Assembly: GCF_003315515.1 (NCBI RefSeq)
Contig: NZ_QNRY01000006.1
Location: forward strand, 1-64,000
Direction: 5' to 3'
Length of the DNA stretch: 64,000 nucleotides
Source of the DNA: Brenneria salicis ATCC 15712 = DSM 30166
Lineage (GTDB): Bacteria > Pseudomonadota > Gammaproteobacteria > Enterobacterales > Enterobacteriaceae
A model generated the notes under the pieces. The model was not told the DNA's origin. It saw nothing but the letters and a program-made list of their open reading frames with translations, and did no database searches. How positions within the stretch are numbered: position 1 is the first letter of the stretch; every line of letters begins with the position of its first letter. Made by a program: the position numbers and the translations under genes. Shown here piece by piece: positions 19,418 through 29,286 of this stretch.

Positions 19418-20302
19418 TTGACGTTCAGGATGCTGGATGGGAATCAGGTATTCACAGCGAATGGTTTTGGGAATGTTATCGGGTTCCGTTTTCTCCTCAC
19501 GATTGGGATAGAAACGCTCCGCATCAAACCCTTTGCGGCGGATGAGTTGGAAGGTCGGCAGACAGGTGTCATACAGCGTGATAATAAAATCCTGTAGACC
19601 GTCTGTTGGCCCCTCATACACAAATAGGGCGTAATCACCGCCGGGTAAGGTTATCGGCTCGCCGGAATGTATGTCATCAGGCAGATGCCGCTGCTCCAGC
19701 GCGGTGGTATAAAGCACCTCATGCTCGTCGTCTTTTTCCTTACTGGGGCGCGAGTGGTGCAGCCCGTACAGCACTGGCGGAACCATTTTGGTTTCGCCAA
19801 GAAACTGACGCCAGTAATGGATACGGATTTCAGTCCTGAAATTACAAATCTGTTCCAGACGGCAGTTATAGGTTTGCGTCAACCCAAGCAACGGCGTTTC
19901 CGGCAATTCAACAAATGTCGGTTGTGGCAGCTTGAATTCACCTAACCGGATCGGCGGATGAATGCCGAAGGTATTCCAGTTATCGGCGCGGCGATAGGAT
20001 GCGGGTGTCTGGGCGAACTGTTTTTTGAATGCTCGGGTGAACGTTTGTTGAGAATCAAATCGATATTGTAAAGCAATGTCCAGAATCGGTCTGCTGGTCA
20101 GGCAAAGCGCGACCGCGGCTTTAGTCAGCCGCCGTGCGCGAATATAGGAACCAATCGCGTGACCAGTGACGTCTTTGAACATTCTTTGTAGATGCCATTT
20201 TGAATAGCCCGCTTTCGCCGCGACATTATCGAGTGATAAAGGCTGGTCGAGATGGCTTTCCAGCCAGTTAAGCAGATCACGTATAATACCGGCTTGATCC
20301 AT
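19406..20302 (-). CDS. rob: Right origin-binding protein Rob (AraC/XylS family)
   Basis: Transcription regulator of the MarA/SoxS/Rob group that activates multidrug, solvent and superoxide tolerance genes. The 298-residue protein has two N-terminal helix-turn-helix motifs (residues 1-110: KWHLQRMFKDVTG and QTFTRAFKKQFAQTPASYRR) and a C-terminal GyrI-like ligand domain (about 125-290) that distinguishes Rob from the short MarA and SoxS. The ribosome-binding site is GGAAGA. Convergent overlap with gpmB; divergent from creA. Confidence 0.94.
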   Translation of the reverse strand: MDQAGIIRDLLNWLESHLDQPLSLDNVAAKAGYSKWHLQRMFKDVTGHAIGSYIRARRLTKAAVALCLTSRPILDIALQYRFDSQQTFTRAFKKQFAQTPASYRRADNWNTFGIHPPIRLGEFKLPQPTFVELPETPLLGLTQTYNCRLEQICNFRTEIRIHYWRQFLGETKMVPPVLYGLHHSRPSKEKDDEHEVLYTTALEQRHLPDDIHSGEPITLPGGDYALFVYEGPTDGLQDFIITLYDTCLPTFQLIRRKGFDAERFYPNREEKTEPDNIPKTIRCEYLIPIQHPERQSAL

Positions 20303-20508
20303 AGATCTTCCTCATCAAACATACTGAGCACTGAATGTATAGAGAACCCGCATCATAGCAACTTTTTGACATTGTCACCGCTTAAGATTTTTGAAGATAT
20401 TCAACTGGTAATTTGGACAACATAACTGGCGACGATGTTTTTCTGAGACGGCGCTTTCCGGTTTATACTGTGACGAATAGTACAAAAGATAATCAGAGAA
20501 TCTAAAAT

Positions 20509-21000
20509 ATGAACAAAAAGGTAGTGGTAAGTATTGGCTTGTTGATGCTAGCAGCGGCGGGGCTGGCGCGGGCAGAGCAGGTAGGTTCGGTTGATACGGT
20601 GTTTAAGTTTCTGGGGCCGGATCATAAAATTGTGGTGGAAGCGTTTGATGATCCGGACGTGGATAATGTCACTTGTTATATCAGTCGGGCAAAAACCGGC
20701 GGCATTAAAGGCGGGTTGGGATTGGCGGAGGATACTTCTGATGCGGCGATTTCCTGCCAGCAGGTCGGGCAGATTGTACTGACAGAGAAAGTGAAGAACA
20801 TTGGCGATCGGGGAGCGGTGGTTTTCCAGACACGGACATCGCTGGTTTTCAAAAAATTACAGGTTGTGCGGTTTTACGATCCCAAACGTAATGCGCTGAT
20901 CTATCTGGCTTACTCGGATCGGCTGGTCGATGGTTCGCCAAAGAATGCATTAAGCGCGGTGCCGGTAATGCCGTGGGGAAACGCCGCTAAAGCAGAATAA
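20509..21000 (+). CDS. creA: CreA family periplasmic protein
   Basis: A 163-residue exported protein of unknown function. Residues 1-22 form a signal peptide ([14 protein letters not shown]). The mature part contains the family blocks [40 protein letters not shown] and the C-terminal [12 protein letters not shown]. In E. coli it opens the creABCD group, of which creBC encode a two-component system; here creB, creC and creD are missing and arcA follows convergently. CreA function is therefore independent of CreBC in this organism, unless they lie elsewhere. Confidence 0.92.
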   Translation: MNKKVVVSIGLLMLAAAGLARAEQVGSVDTVFKFLGPDHKIVVEAFDDPDVDNVTCYISRAKTGGIKGGLGLAEDTSDAAISCQQVGQIVLTEKVKNIGDRGAVVFQTRTSLVFKKLQVVRFYDPKRNALIYLAYSDRLVDGSPKNALSAVPVMPWGNAAKAE

Positions 21001-21036
21001 ATGAACGAATGAGGTGATTGCGACCGGAAGTGCAAG

Positions 21037-21066
21037 TCAGCCGAAGCAGCGAAGGGCTTCGGCTGA
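21037..21066. terminator. Strong hairpin between creA and arcA
   Basis: TCAGCCGAAG / CTTCGGCTGA is a perfect 10-base stem with a 10-base loop, between the two convergent stops. It lacks a T run on either side, so it may act with Rho or protect 3' ends rather than terminate by itself. Confidence 0.55.
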
Positions 21067-21072
21067 AAGGAA

Positions 21073-21789
21073 TCAATCTTCCAGATCACCGCAGAAACGG
21101 TAGCCTTCGCCATGGATGGTGGCGATGATTTCCGGCGTATCAGCCGTTGATTCGAAGTGTTTACGGATACGGCGGATCGTCACGTCAACGGTACGATCGT
21201 GGGGCTTCAGTTCGCGGCCGGTCATTTTCTTTAGCAATTCCGCACGAGACTGGATTTTTCCCGGATTCTCACAGAAATGCAGCATGGCGCGGAACTCGCT
21301 GCGCGGCAGTTTGTACTGCTCACCGGCGGGGCTTATCAGCGAACGGCTATTGATATCCAGTTCCCAGCCATTGAAGCGATAGCTTTCAACCAGACGACGC
21401 TCTTCCGTCACAGCGCCCAGATTCATGGTACGGGACAGTAGATTACGTGCGCGGATCGTCAACTCGCGTGGATTGAATGGCTTGGTGATGTAGTCATCCG
21501 CGCCAATTTCCAAACCGAGGATTTTATCGACTTCGTTATCACGACCAGTGAGGAACATCAATGCAACACTGGCTTGCTCACGCAGTTCACGGGCTAACAA
21601 CAAACCATTCTTGCCCGGCAGGTTGATATCCATGATGACCAGATTGATGTCATTTTCCGACAGGATATGGTGCATTTCTGCACCGTCTGTGGCTTCGTAA
21701 ACAATGTATCCTTCCGCCTCAAAAATACTTTTGAGGGTATTACGAGTTACCAACTCGTCTTCAACAATAAGAATGTGCGGCGTCTGCAT
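21073..21789 (-). CDS. arcA: Two-component response regulator ArcA
   Basis: Global regulator of respiratory and fermentative metabolism; phosphorylated by ArcB under low oxygen. The 238-residue protein has a receiver domain (1-120) with the acidic pair at 10-11, phospho-acceptor Asp54 in IMDINLPGK and Lys in ITKPF, followed by an OmpR-type winged-helix DNA-binding domain (135-232, ending [15 protein letters not shown]). The partner arcB is not in this window. An unusually long 641-base spacer precedes it. Confidence 0.97.
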   Translation of the reverse strand: MQTPHILIVEDELVTRNTLKSIFEAEGYIVYEATDGAEMHHILSENDINLVIMDINLPGKNGLLLARELREQASVALMFLTGRDNEVDKILGLEIGADDYITKPFNPRELTIRARNLLSRTMNLGAVTEERRLVESYRFNGWELDINSRSLISPAGEQYKLPRSEFRAMLHFCENPGKIQSRAELLKKMTGRELKPHDRTVDVTIRRIRKHFESTADTPEIIATIHGEGYRFCGDLED

Positions 21790-22430
21790 GTTTGCTACCT
21801 AAATTGCCAACTTAAATTATAGAAATCGGAAGTACAGAAGTCGCTGTTGTCATTGGCGCTATGTGAGGTAAAAGTTACCATCTCACTCAACATTGGACTA
21901 AAGTACATAAATATGTTCTCGGTGCACATTCACCCGCCAGAGGAGTGGGTGACAGTGGGGGCTGATTAACAGCGCTCAAAAAGTGGTGCACAGTTTAACC
22001 TTATTAACAGCGACATAACAGTAATCACTGATTTTGCGTGCCGACAAATCGACGGTTCCGTTGACATATATCAAATTTCATTGTAGCACGTTAACTATTT
22101 TGTGAAAAAGACTACAGGATTGCTAGTTTAAGTCACAATTTAGCATCTTTTGTGAACGATTCAGCATAGCAAATGATGATGACGGGCGTTAGCGCATTTG
22201 ACTGAAAATGCATGGATTGATTGATTTTTACTAAAATTAATCATCTAATTTTTATCGAAAATAATTAAATTACGGCAACGCTTCTTCGTTTAATCCCCGT
22301 TTCCTTAATCTGTGGCGGAATGATACCGGCATGGTGTTGTGTTGTTGTTAATTCCTCATGCGGCTAATGTTGGTATTATCCTGTTGGAAACGTTTTCACC
22401 AGTATGCTTTTCGCGCAACTGAGGATATTT
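21790..22430. other. Long intergenic region arcA / yjtD
   Basis: 641 bases with no supported gene between divergent arcA and yjtD, very AT-rich from 22060 to 22270. A short hairpin TCACCC/GGGTGA lies at 21929-21951, and GGTGCACA-type text occurs twice (21920 and 21984 areas). Presumably holds the arcA promoters and leader. I could not find the small gene yjjY that E. coli carries here, and no RNA gene is evident. Confidence 0.5.
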
Positions 22431-23132
22431 ATGCCGTTTCATATTATTTTGGTTGAGCCCGCGCGCGGCGAGAACGTTGGCGCGGCCGCGCGGGCGATGA
22501 AAACCATGGGGTTCAGCAGTTTGCGTATTGTGAACAGTAGCGCGCATCAGCAACCCGCCGCAGGCTGGGTTGCGCACGGTTCGGGCGATATTCTTGCCGC
22601 AGCCACGACGTTTTCCAGCCTGCGGGAAGCGCTGGCAGATGTGGACTTCACCATTGCGACTACGGCGCGCAGTCGTGCCCGATTCCGTTACTATTGCACA
22701 CCAGTGGAACTGCTGAGCATTATGCAGGAAAAGGCGCGGTGGGTGGATTCCGCCGCGTTGGTTTTTGGGCGTGAAGATGCCGGGCTGACCAATGAAGAGC
22801 TTGAACTGGCGGATGTATTGACCGGCGTGCCGATGAAGGCTGACTACCCCTCGCTTAATCTGGGACAGGCGGTGATGGTGTACTGCTATCAACTGGCGGC
22901 ATTAATGCAGATCCAGCCTGATGAGACTATTGCGCCGCAAGCTGGCGCGTTGTCAGCGTTGCGACAGCGCCTGGACCAGTTGCTTATGACGCTTGGCGTC
23001 AGCGAGGATGAGAAACTACGCGACTGGCTTCATCAGCGGCTGGGACGTTTAGAGCAGCGCGATACGGCAATGCTGCATACTTTGCTGCATGACGTCGAGA
23101 AAATGGTATCCAGAGAAGATAGCGATAAGTGA
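22431..23132 (+). CDS. yjtD: TrmH/SpoU-type RNA methyltransferase YjtD (LasT-like)
   Basis: A 233-residue SPOUT-class methyltransferase. The knotted SAM-binding fold is recognisable from VEPARGENVGAAARAMKTMGF, the LVFGREDAGLTNEEL block and the PSLNLGQAVMVYCYQL block, the three motifs of this family. It is related to TrmJ, but the true tRNA substrate of YjtD is not known. The ATG at 22431 with GAGGAT is preferred over 22404, giving the family N-terminus. In E. coli it also lies just before the thr operon. Confidence 0.88.
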   Translation: MPFHIILVEPARGENVGAAARAMKTMGFSSLRIVNSSAHQQPAAGWVAHGSGDILAAATTFSSLREALADVDFTIATTARSRARFRYYCTPVELLSIMQEKARWVDSAALVFGREDAGLTNEELELADVLTGVPMKADYPSLNLGQAVMVYCYQLAALMQIQPDETIAPQAGALSALRQRLDQLLMTLGVSEDEKLRDWLHQRLGRLEQRDTAMLHTLLHDVEKMVSREDSDK

Positions 23133-23257
23133 TTTTTTCACAGCAAAAGATGTTGATTTATGCTTTTTAGTGAATGATTATCTTGTCAGTCCTTTTTCTT
23201 ATAGTTGATTTAACGTTTTTCATTTGTGGACTCGTTGGATGAAAAAAAAGAAATCCA

Positions 23258-23286
23258 TTGACTTCACGGGGCGATTGCCCTAACTA
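23258..23286 (+). promoter_or_regulatory. Promoter of the thr operon
   Basis: A sigma-70-like pair TTGACT (23258-23263) and TAACTA (23281-23286) with a 17-base spacer lies 43 bases before thrL. Confidence 0.65.
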
Positions 23287-23329
23287 ATAGAGCAGAATTT
23301 TTTCAAATTTACCGAGACACGTTTTTAGC

Positions 23330-23398
23330 ATGCGAATTATCAGCCTGATCACCACGATTATTACCATCACCGGTACAACCAGTAACGGTGCGGGCTGA
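23330..23398 (+). CDS. thrL: thr operon leader peptide
   Basis: A 22-residue leader peptide, too short for usual gene calling, beginning MRIISLITT and ending SNGAG. It contains six threonine and six isoleucine codons, matching the Thr/Ile control signal of the E. coli thr attenuator. Its last codons and stop form one arm of the antiterminator, so ribosome position on these codons decides whether the downstream terminator forms. The promoter lies 43 bases upstream. Confidence 0.95.
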   Translation: MRIISLITTIITITGTTSNGAG

Positions 23399-23452
23399 CG
23401 CATACAACGAATCCGAAAAAGCCCGCACCGAACAGTGCGGGCTTTTTTTTTT
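23386..23452 (+). promoter_or_regulatory. thr operon attenuator
   Basis: Two mutually exclusive structures are visible. The terminator pairs GCCCGCAC (23421-23428) with GTGCGGGC (23435-23442) and is followed by ten T. The antiterminator pairs CGGTGCGGGCT (23386-23396, at the thrL stop) perfectly with AGCCCGCACCG (23420-23430). A ribosome stalled on the Thr/Ile codons leaves the upstream arm free and allows read-through into thrA. Confidence 0.93.
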
Positions 23453-23541
23453 ACGATGTGCCAATGCGTGGCATTGTTAAAAAAATAACAAAAAACGCTT
23501 AACGCGTTTTTGTCAGCAGAAATTCAGGAGAAAAGATAAAA

Positions 23542-26001
23542 ATGCGAGTGTTGAAATTTGGCGGGACTTCAGTGGCAAATGCGGAACGTTTTATGCGCGT
23601 TGCCGACATTATCGAAAACAATGCGCGTCAGGGACAGGTTGCCATTGTACTGTCTGCACCGGCCAAAATTACCAACCACCTGGTTGCGATGATTGATAAA
23701 ACGGTCGCCGGACAGGATTTACTGCCTAACCTTAACGACGCGGAAGCTATCTTTTCTTCTTTGCTGCAAGGCCTTGCCGAGTCGCAACCCGGTTTCGATC
23801 TGCCTCGCCTTAAGGCGCTGGCGGATCAGGAATTCGCCCAGTTGAAACAGGTTTTGCATGGCATTGCATTGCTGGGTCAATGCCCTGACAGCGTGAATGC
23901 GTCGATCATCTGCCGTGGCGAAAAGCTGTCGGTTGCCATCATGGAGGCGGTATTTCAAGCGCGCGGTTATGCGGTTTCCGTCATCAATCCGGTGGAAAAA
24001 CTACTGGCTCAGGGACATTATCTTGAGTCCACGGTCGATATTACCGAATCTACCCGCCGTATCGCGGAAAGCGCCATTCCGAATGATCATGTGATCCTGA
24101 TGGCGGGTTTCACTGCCGGTAACGATAAAGGTGAACTGGTGGTGCTGGGCCGTAACGGTTCCGATTATTCAGCCGCGGTTTTGGCCGCTTGTCTGCGTGC
24201 AGACTGTTGTGAAATCTGGACGGACGTTGACGGTGTTTATACTTGCGATCCGCGTCAAGTGCCGGACGCCAGATTGTTGAAGTCGATGTCCTATCACGAG
24301 GCGATGGAACTATCCTACTTCGGCGCCAAAGTCCTCCACCCCAGAACCATCGCTCCCATCGCCCAATTCCAAATCCCCTGTCTTATCAAAAACACCGAAA
24401 ATCCACAGGCTCCCGGCACGTTAATCGGGATGGAAAGCACCGATACGCACTACCCGGTCAAAGGCATCACTAATTTGAATAACATGGCGATGATCAACGT
24501 TTCCGGTCCCGGCATGAAAGGAATGATCGGTATGGCGGCGCGCGTATTTGCGGCCATGTCCCGCGCCGGTATTTCGGTGGTGCTGATAACCCAGTCATCT
24601 TCCGAGTACAGCATCAGCTTCTGCGTATCGCAGAACGAATTAGTGCGCGCCACCAAGACGCTGGAAGATGAATTTTATCTGGAACTGAAAGAGGGCGTGC
24701 TGGATCCGCTGGACGTGATGCAGCGTCTGGCCATTATCTCCGTGGTTGGCGACGGCATGCGCACATTGCGTGGCCTTTCTGCGCGTTTATTCTCCGCGCT
24801 GGCCAGCGCCAATATCAATATCGTGGCTATCGCGCAAGGTTCATCTGAACGGTCTATTTCGGTTGTGGTGAATAATGACGTGGCGACAACCGGGGTGCGG
24901 GTTGCGCACCAGATGCTGTTTAATACCGATCAGGTGATCGATGTCTTCGTCATCGGCGTCGGGGGCGTGGGCGGCGCGCTATTGGAGCAGATCCACCGTC
25001 AGCAGCCGTGGCTTAAACAGAAGCATATCGACCTGCGGGTTATCGGGATTGCCAATTCCAAAGCATTGTTGACAAATGTCAACGGCATCGCGATGGACAC
25101 CTGGCGCGATGAACTGGCAAATGCCCGTGAGCCTTTCAATCTGGGGCGCCTGATCCGCCTGGTCAAAGAATATCATTTGTTGAATCCGGTGATTGTCGAC
25201 TGTACGTCAAGTCAGGCGGTCGCCGATCAATATGCGGATTTTCTGGCCGATGGTTTCCATGTGGTGACGCCGAACAAGAAAGCCAATACCGGTTCCATGA
25301 GCTACTACCAGCTACTGCGCAGCGCGGGGGCGAAATCACGCCGCCGCTTCCTGTACGATACTAACGTCGGCGCGGGTCTGCCGGTGATTGAGAACCTCCA
25401 GAACCTGCTGAACGCCGGCGATGAACTGATCCGCTTCACTGGTATTCTGTCGGGATCGCTGTCATTCATTTTCGGTAAGCTGGACGAAGGGATGTCCTTG
25501 TCTGAAGCGACGGCGCAGGCCAAAGAGAAAGGTTATACCGAGCCCGATCCCCGTGATGATTTGTCCGGTATGGATGTCGCGCGTAAGCTGCTGATTCTGG
25601 CGCGTGAAGCTGGTTACAAACTGGAACTGGAAGATATTGACGTCGAGTCGGTTTTGCCTGCCGGTTTTGATGCGTCAGGCGATGTGGAGAGCTTTATGCG
25701 TCGTTTGCCGTCGGTGGATGATGAATTCGCCAGCCGTATCGCGCAGGCGCGGGATGAAGGAAAAGTGCTGCGTTATATCGGCATGATTGAAGAAGGACGC
25801 TGTAAAGTTCAGATCAGCGCCATTGGCGGGAATGATCCCTTGTTTAAAGTCAAAGATGGCGAAAACGCGCTGGCCTTCTACAGTCGCTACTATCAGCCAT
25901 TGCCGTTGGTATTAAGAGGGTATGGCGCAGGCAATGATGTTACCGCCGCCGGCGTCTTTGCAGATTTGCTGCGTACCCTGTCATGGAAGTTGGGAGCTTA
26001 A
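23542..26001 (+). CDS. thrA: Bifunctional aspartokinase I / homoserine dehydrogenase I
   Basis: Catalyses the first and third steps of the threonine branch: phosphorylation of aspartate and NADPH-dependent reduction of aspartate semialdehyde to homoserine. The 819-residue fusion has an N-terminal kinase (KFGGTSVAN at 5-13, [10 protein letters not shown]), a central regulatory region with two ACT-like repeats (about 315-450; [29 protein letters not shown]) and a C-terminal dehydrogenase ([11 protein letters not shown] at about 470, [16 protein letters not shown]). Threonine feedback inhibition is expected from the regulatory repeats. A C-rich, G-poor stretch occurs at about 24328-24420. It opens the thrABC operon behind the attenuator. 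Confidence 0.98.
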   Translation: MRVLKFGGTSVANAERFMRVADIIENNARQGQVAIVLSAPAKITNHLVAMIDKTVAGQDLLPNLNDAEAIFSSLLQGLAESQPGFDLPRLKALADQEFAQLKQVLHGIALLGQCPDSVNASIICRGEKLSVAIMEAVFQARGYAVSVINPVEKLLAQGHYLESTVDITESTRRIAESAIPNDHVILMAGFTAGNDKGELVVLGRNGSDYSAAVLAACLRADCCEIWTDVDGVYTCDPRQVPDARLLKSMSYHEAMELSYFGAKVLHPRTIAPIAQFQIPCLIKNTENPQAPGTLIGMESTDTHYPVKGITNLNNMAMINVSGPGMKGMIGMAARVFAAMSRAGISVVLITQSSSEYSISFCVSQNELVRATKTLEDEFYLELKEGVLDPLDVMQRLAIISVVGDGMRTLRGLSARLFSALASANINIVAIAQGSSERSISVVVNNDVATTGVRVAHQMLFNTDQVIDVFVIGVGGVGGALLEQIHRQQPWLKQKHIDLRVIGIANSKALLTNVNGIAMDTWRDELANAREPFNLGRLIRLVKEYHLLNPVIVDCTSSQAVADQYADFLADGFHVVTPNKKANTGSMSYYQLLRSAGAKSRRRFLYDTNVGAGLPVIENLQNLLNAGDELIRFTGILSGSLSFIFGKLDEGMSLSEATAQAKEKGYTEPDPRDDLSGMDVARKLLILAREAGYKLELEDIDVESVLPAGFDASGDVESFMRRLPSVDDEFASRIAQARDEGKVLRYIGMIEEGRCKVQISAIGGNDPLFKVKDGENALAFYSRYYQPLPLVLRGYGAGNDVTAAGVFADLLRTLSWKLGA

Positions 26002-26003
26002 TT

Positions 26004-26933
26004 ATGGTTAAGGTTTATGCACCGGCATCAATTGGTAATGTCAGCGTGGGGTTTGATGTGCTGGGTGCGGCGGTTTCTCCGGTAGACGGCTCGCTGCTGG
26101 GGGACTGCGTTTCTGTTGTGGCCGCGGATCAATTCAGTCTGCGCAGCGAAGGCCGATTCGTCAGCAAACTGCCGGATGATCCCAAGCAAAACATTGTTTA
26201 TCAATGCTGGGAACGTTTTTGTCAGGAAATTGGTAAAACCGTACCGGTTGCCATGACGCTGGAAAAGAACATGCCGATCGGGTCTGGGCTGGGCTCCAGC
26301 GCCTGTTCCGTGGTCGCCGGGCTGATGGGGATGAATGAGTTCTGCGGCAAGCCGCTGGACGATACCCGGCTATTGACGTTGATGGGCGAACTGGAAGGCC
26401 GTATTTCCGGTAGCGTGCATTATGATAATGTGGCGCCTTGCTTTCTCGGCGGCATTCAACTGATGCTGGAAGAAGAGGGTATCATCAGCCAGTCCGTACC
26501 GGCTTTTGATGACTGGCTATGGGTGATGGCGTATCCGGGCATCAAGGTGTCAACCGCCGAGGCGCGGGCGATTTTACCCGCGCAATATCGCCGTCAGGAT
26601 TGCATCAGTCATGGCCGTTATCTGGCGGGTTTCATCCACGCTTGTCATACTGGTCAAGCGTCGCTGGCGGCCAAATTGATGAAAGATGTCATCGCTGAAC
26701 CTTATCGCACCAAACTGCTGCCCGGTTTTGCCGAAGCACGTAAAGCCGCCGAAGATATCGGGGCGCTGGCGTGCGGTATTTCCGGCTCCGGCCCGACTTT
26801 ATTTTCCGTCTGTAACGATACGGGCAGCGCACAACGCTTGGCCAACTGGCTGCGGGATAACTATTTGCAGAACGATGAAGGTTTTGTTCATATTTGCCGT
26901 CTGGATACGACAGGCGCACGACAACTGGGATAA
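26004..26933 (+). CDS. thrB: Homoserine kinase
   Basis: ATP-dependent phosphorylation of homoserine, the fourth step to threonine. The 309-residue GHMP-family kinase shows the N-terminal [18 protein letters not shown], the phosphate-binding loop [16 protein letters not shown], and the C-terminal [13 protein letters not shown]. The ATG at 26004, two bases after the thrA stop, is preferred to an in-frame start inside thrA at 25983, implying translational coupling within the operon. Confidence 0.97.
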   Translation: MVKVYAPASIGNVSVGFDVLGAAVSPVDGSLLGDCVSVVAADQFSLRSEGRFVSKLPDDPKQNIVYQCWERFCQEIGKTVPVAMTLEKNMPIGSGLGSSACSVVAGLMGMNEFCGKPLDDTRLLTLMGELEGRISGSVHYDNVAPCFLGGIQLMLEEEGIISQSVPAFDDWLWVMAYPGIKVSTAEARAILPAQYRRQDCISHGRYLAGFIHACHTGQASLAAKLMKDVIAEPYRTKLLPGFAEARKAAEDIGALACGISGSGPTLFSVCNDTGSAQRLANWLRDNYLQNDEGFVHICRLDTTGARQLG

Positions 26934-26936
26934 TGC

Positions 26937-28226
26937 ATGAAACTGTACAACCTTAAAGATCATAACGAGCAGGTGAACTTTGCTCAGGCTATCAAACAAG
27001 GTCTGGGAAGCCAGCAAGGGCTGTTTTTTCCTCTGGAGTTGCCGGCGTTTGATCGTACTGAAATCGATGAATTGCTGAAGCTGGATTTTGTTACGCGCAG
27101 CAGCCGTATTTTGTCAGCCTATATCGGTGAAGAAATCCCGGCGCAGACGGTATTTCAGCGGGTGAAAGCCGCTTTCGCCTTCCCAGCGCCGGTGGCAGAG
27201 GTGGCGGAGGATATCGCCGCGCTGGAGTTGTTCCACGGGCCGACGCTGGCCTTTAAAGATTTTGGCGGCCGTTTTATGGCGCAGATGCTGACGGAAATTT
27301 CCGGCAACGACAAGATTACGATCCTGACCGCGACCTCCGGCGACACTGGCGCGGCCGTTGCGCATGCATTTTACGGTTTGGAAAATATCCGAGTGGTGAT
27401 CCTTTATCCGCGTGGAAAAATCAGCCCCTTACAGGAGAAATTGTTCTGTACGCTGGGCGGCAACATTCACACCATCGCGATCGACAGTGATTTTGACGCG
27501 TGTCAGGCGTTGGTCAAGCAGGCTTTCGATGATGAAGAACTGAAAAAGACCATCGGTCTGAACTCCGCCAACTCCATTAACATCAGCCGACTGCTGGCGC
27601 AAATTTGCTATTACTTTGAAGCGGTGGCGCAGTTGCCGCAGGAGGCGCGTAATCAACTGGTTGTTTCCGTGCCGAGCGGCAATTTTGGCGACCTGACTGC
27701 CGGGTTGCTGGCTAAGTCACTGGGGTTGCCGATCAAACGTTTTATCGCGGCAACCAATGAGAACGATACGGTTCCGCGTTTCCTGAGCGGCGGCGCGTGG
27801 GAGCCGAAGAAAACGGTCGCCACGCTTTCCAACGCCATGGATGTGAGCCAGCCGAATAACTGGCCGCGTGTGGAAGAGTTATTCCGCCGTAAAAACTGGC
27901 CATTGAAAGCGCTGGGCTTTGGCGCGGTGAGCGATGAAACCACCAAAGAAACCATGCATGAACTTGAGGCGCAGGGGTATACGTCGGAGCCACACGCGGC
28001 GATTGCTTATCGCCTATTGCGCGATCAACTCCAGCCTGGCGAATTCGGTTTATTCCTGGGAACCGCGCATCCGGCGAAATTCAAAGAAAGCGTGGAAGCC
28101 ATTCTGGGTAAAGCGCTGGCGCTGCCTGACGCATTGGCGGAGCGCGCCGCTCTGGATTTGTTGTCGCATAACTTCCCGGATGATTTCGCCACGTTGCGTC
28201 AGTTCCTGATGACGTTGCCGAAATAG
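26937..28226 (+). CDS. thrC: Threonine synthase
   Basis: PLP enzyme that converts O-phosphohomoserine to threonine. The 429-residue protein contains the PLP lysine Lys107 in LAFKDFGGRF, the TATSGDTGAAVA substrate/phosphate loop, and SVPSGNFGDLTAG. It starts three bases after the thrB stop, so it is translationally coupled, and is the last gene of thrLABC. A hairpin follows at 28237. Confidence 0.97.
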   Translation: MKLYNLKDHNEQVNFAQAIKQGLGSQQGLFFPLELPAFDRTEIDELLKLDFVTRSSRILSAYIGEEIPAQTVFQRVKAAFAFPAPVAEVAEDIAALELFHGPTLAFKDFGGRFMAQMLTEISGNDKITILTATSGDTGAAVAHAFYGLENIRVVILYPRGKISPLQEKLFCTLGGNIHTIAIDSDFDACQALVKQAFDDEELKKTIGLNSANSINISRLLAQICYYFEAVAQLPQEARNQLVVSVPSGNFGDLTAGLLAKSLGLPIKRFIAATNENDTVPRFLSGGAWEPKKTVATLSNAMDVSQPNNWPRVEELFRRKNWPLKALGFGAVSDETTKETMHELEAQGYTSEPHAAIAYRLLRDQLQPGEFGLFLGTAHPAKFKESVEAILGKALALPDALAERAALDLLSHNFPDDFATLRQFLMTLPK

Positions 28227-28236
28227 TCTCTCTTCA

Positions 28237-28262
28237 AGGGCGGCGTTTACCGCCCTGCTTAT
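28237..28262. terminator. Hairpin between thrC and yaaA
   Basis: AGGGCGG / CCGCCCT with a six-base loop lies 10 bases after the thrC stop, before convergent yaaA. Only a weak T run follows (GCTTATTG), so it is a candidate terminator. Confidence 0.55.
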
Positions 28263-28271
28263 TGATGCGCT

Positions 28272-29045
28272 TTATTGTTCGTGGCGTTTAAATACCAGTT
28301 CGTCAGCCGATGATTCCGCCGGTGCGAAAAAGTAACCTTCCAGATCAAAGTCTTTTAATTGCTCTGGTTGCGTCAGGCGATTCTGAATAATAAAGCGGCT
28401 CATCAATCCACGCGCTTTCTTGGCGTAGAAGCTGATGACTTTAAATTTGCCATTCTTCTGATCTAAAAATATCGGTTTGATCAGCGTGGCTTGCAGCTTC
28501 TTCGGCTGAACCGCTTTGAAATATTCGTCAGATGCCAGATTAATCAGAATGTCGTCGCCTTGTTCGCTCAGCGCCTGATTCAGTTTTTCGGTGATGATAT
28601 CACCCCAGAAATGATAAAGATCTTTCCCCGCTTTATTGGCGAGTTTGGTGCCCATTTCTAACCGATAAGGCTGCATCAGATCCAGCGGTCGCAGAACGCC
28701 GTATAAACCGGACAGCATGCGTAAGTGCTGCTGGGCAAAATCAAAATCGTCCTCGCTGAACGCCTCTGCCGCCAGACCGGTATAGACATCCCCTTTAAAC
28801 GCCAATAAAGCCTGACGCGCATTATCGGGGGTAAAGTCAGGGCGCCAGTCATTGAAGCGCGCGGCATTCAACCCGGCCAGTTTATCACTGATACCCATTA
28901 GCGAGGCGATTTCCGCAGGCGTGAGCGTTTTACAAATCGCAATCAATCGACTGGAATAGTCCAGCAGATCCGGCTGGGTATAACGTTGCGTGGCTAAAGG
29001 ACTGGTGTAATCAAGAGTTTTTGCGGGTGAAATGGTTATCAGCAT
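28272..29045 (-). CDS. yaaA: Peroxide stress protein YaaA
   Basis: A 257-residue protein of the UPF0246/DUF328 family. E. coli YaaA lowers free intracellular iron during hydrogen peroxide stress and binds DNA; the fold has a helix-hairpin-helix. The family N-terminus [13 protein letters not shown] and the block [23 protein letters not shown] are seen intact. The ribosome-binding site is AGGAC. Convergent with thrC and divergent from talB, as in E. coli apart from genes missing between. Confidence 0.92.
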   Translation of the reverse strand: MLITISPAKTLDYTSPLATQRYTQPDLLDYSSRLIAICKTLTPAEIASLMGISDKLAGLNAARFNDWRPDFTPDNARQALLAFKGDVYTGLAAEAFSEDDFDFAQQHLRMLSGLYGVLRPLDLMQPYRLEMGTKLANKAGKDLYHFWGDIITEKLNQALSEQGDDILINLASDEYFKAVQPKKLQATLIKPIFLDQKNGKFKVISFYAKKARGLMSRFIIQNRLTQPEQLKDFDLEGYFFAPAESSADELVFKRHEQ

Positions 29046-29227
29046 GCGCCATGTCCTGTAGGTCTGATTTTGTTGCTTTACTGTAGCAAATATCCGGTAA
29101 GAAAGCGGCGATGGTTATAACAGGAAAGGGCAATCATCAGAATATCGGAATGAGGTAACCGGGGTTGGCTTGCGCGGAAGTATGCGCGTGTTATTATCAG
29201 ATTCTGGCTACAACATGATGCTACCAG

Positions 29228-29272
29228 TTCATGTTCTAAATATTCACGTACAAACCATTCATGTACTAACAA
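29228..29272 (+). repeat. Three 15-base tandem repeats upstream of talB
   Basis: Imperfect units starting TTCATGTTCTAA (29228), TTCACGTACAAA (29243) and TTCATGTACTAA (29258), exactly 15 bases apart. They lie in the talB leader and in frame with it, so the upstream open frame would read HVLN, HVQT, HVLT before the talB start. Confidence 0.8.
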
Positions 29273-29286
29273 TGAGAAATGCCAAC

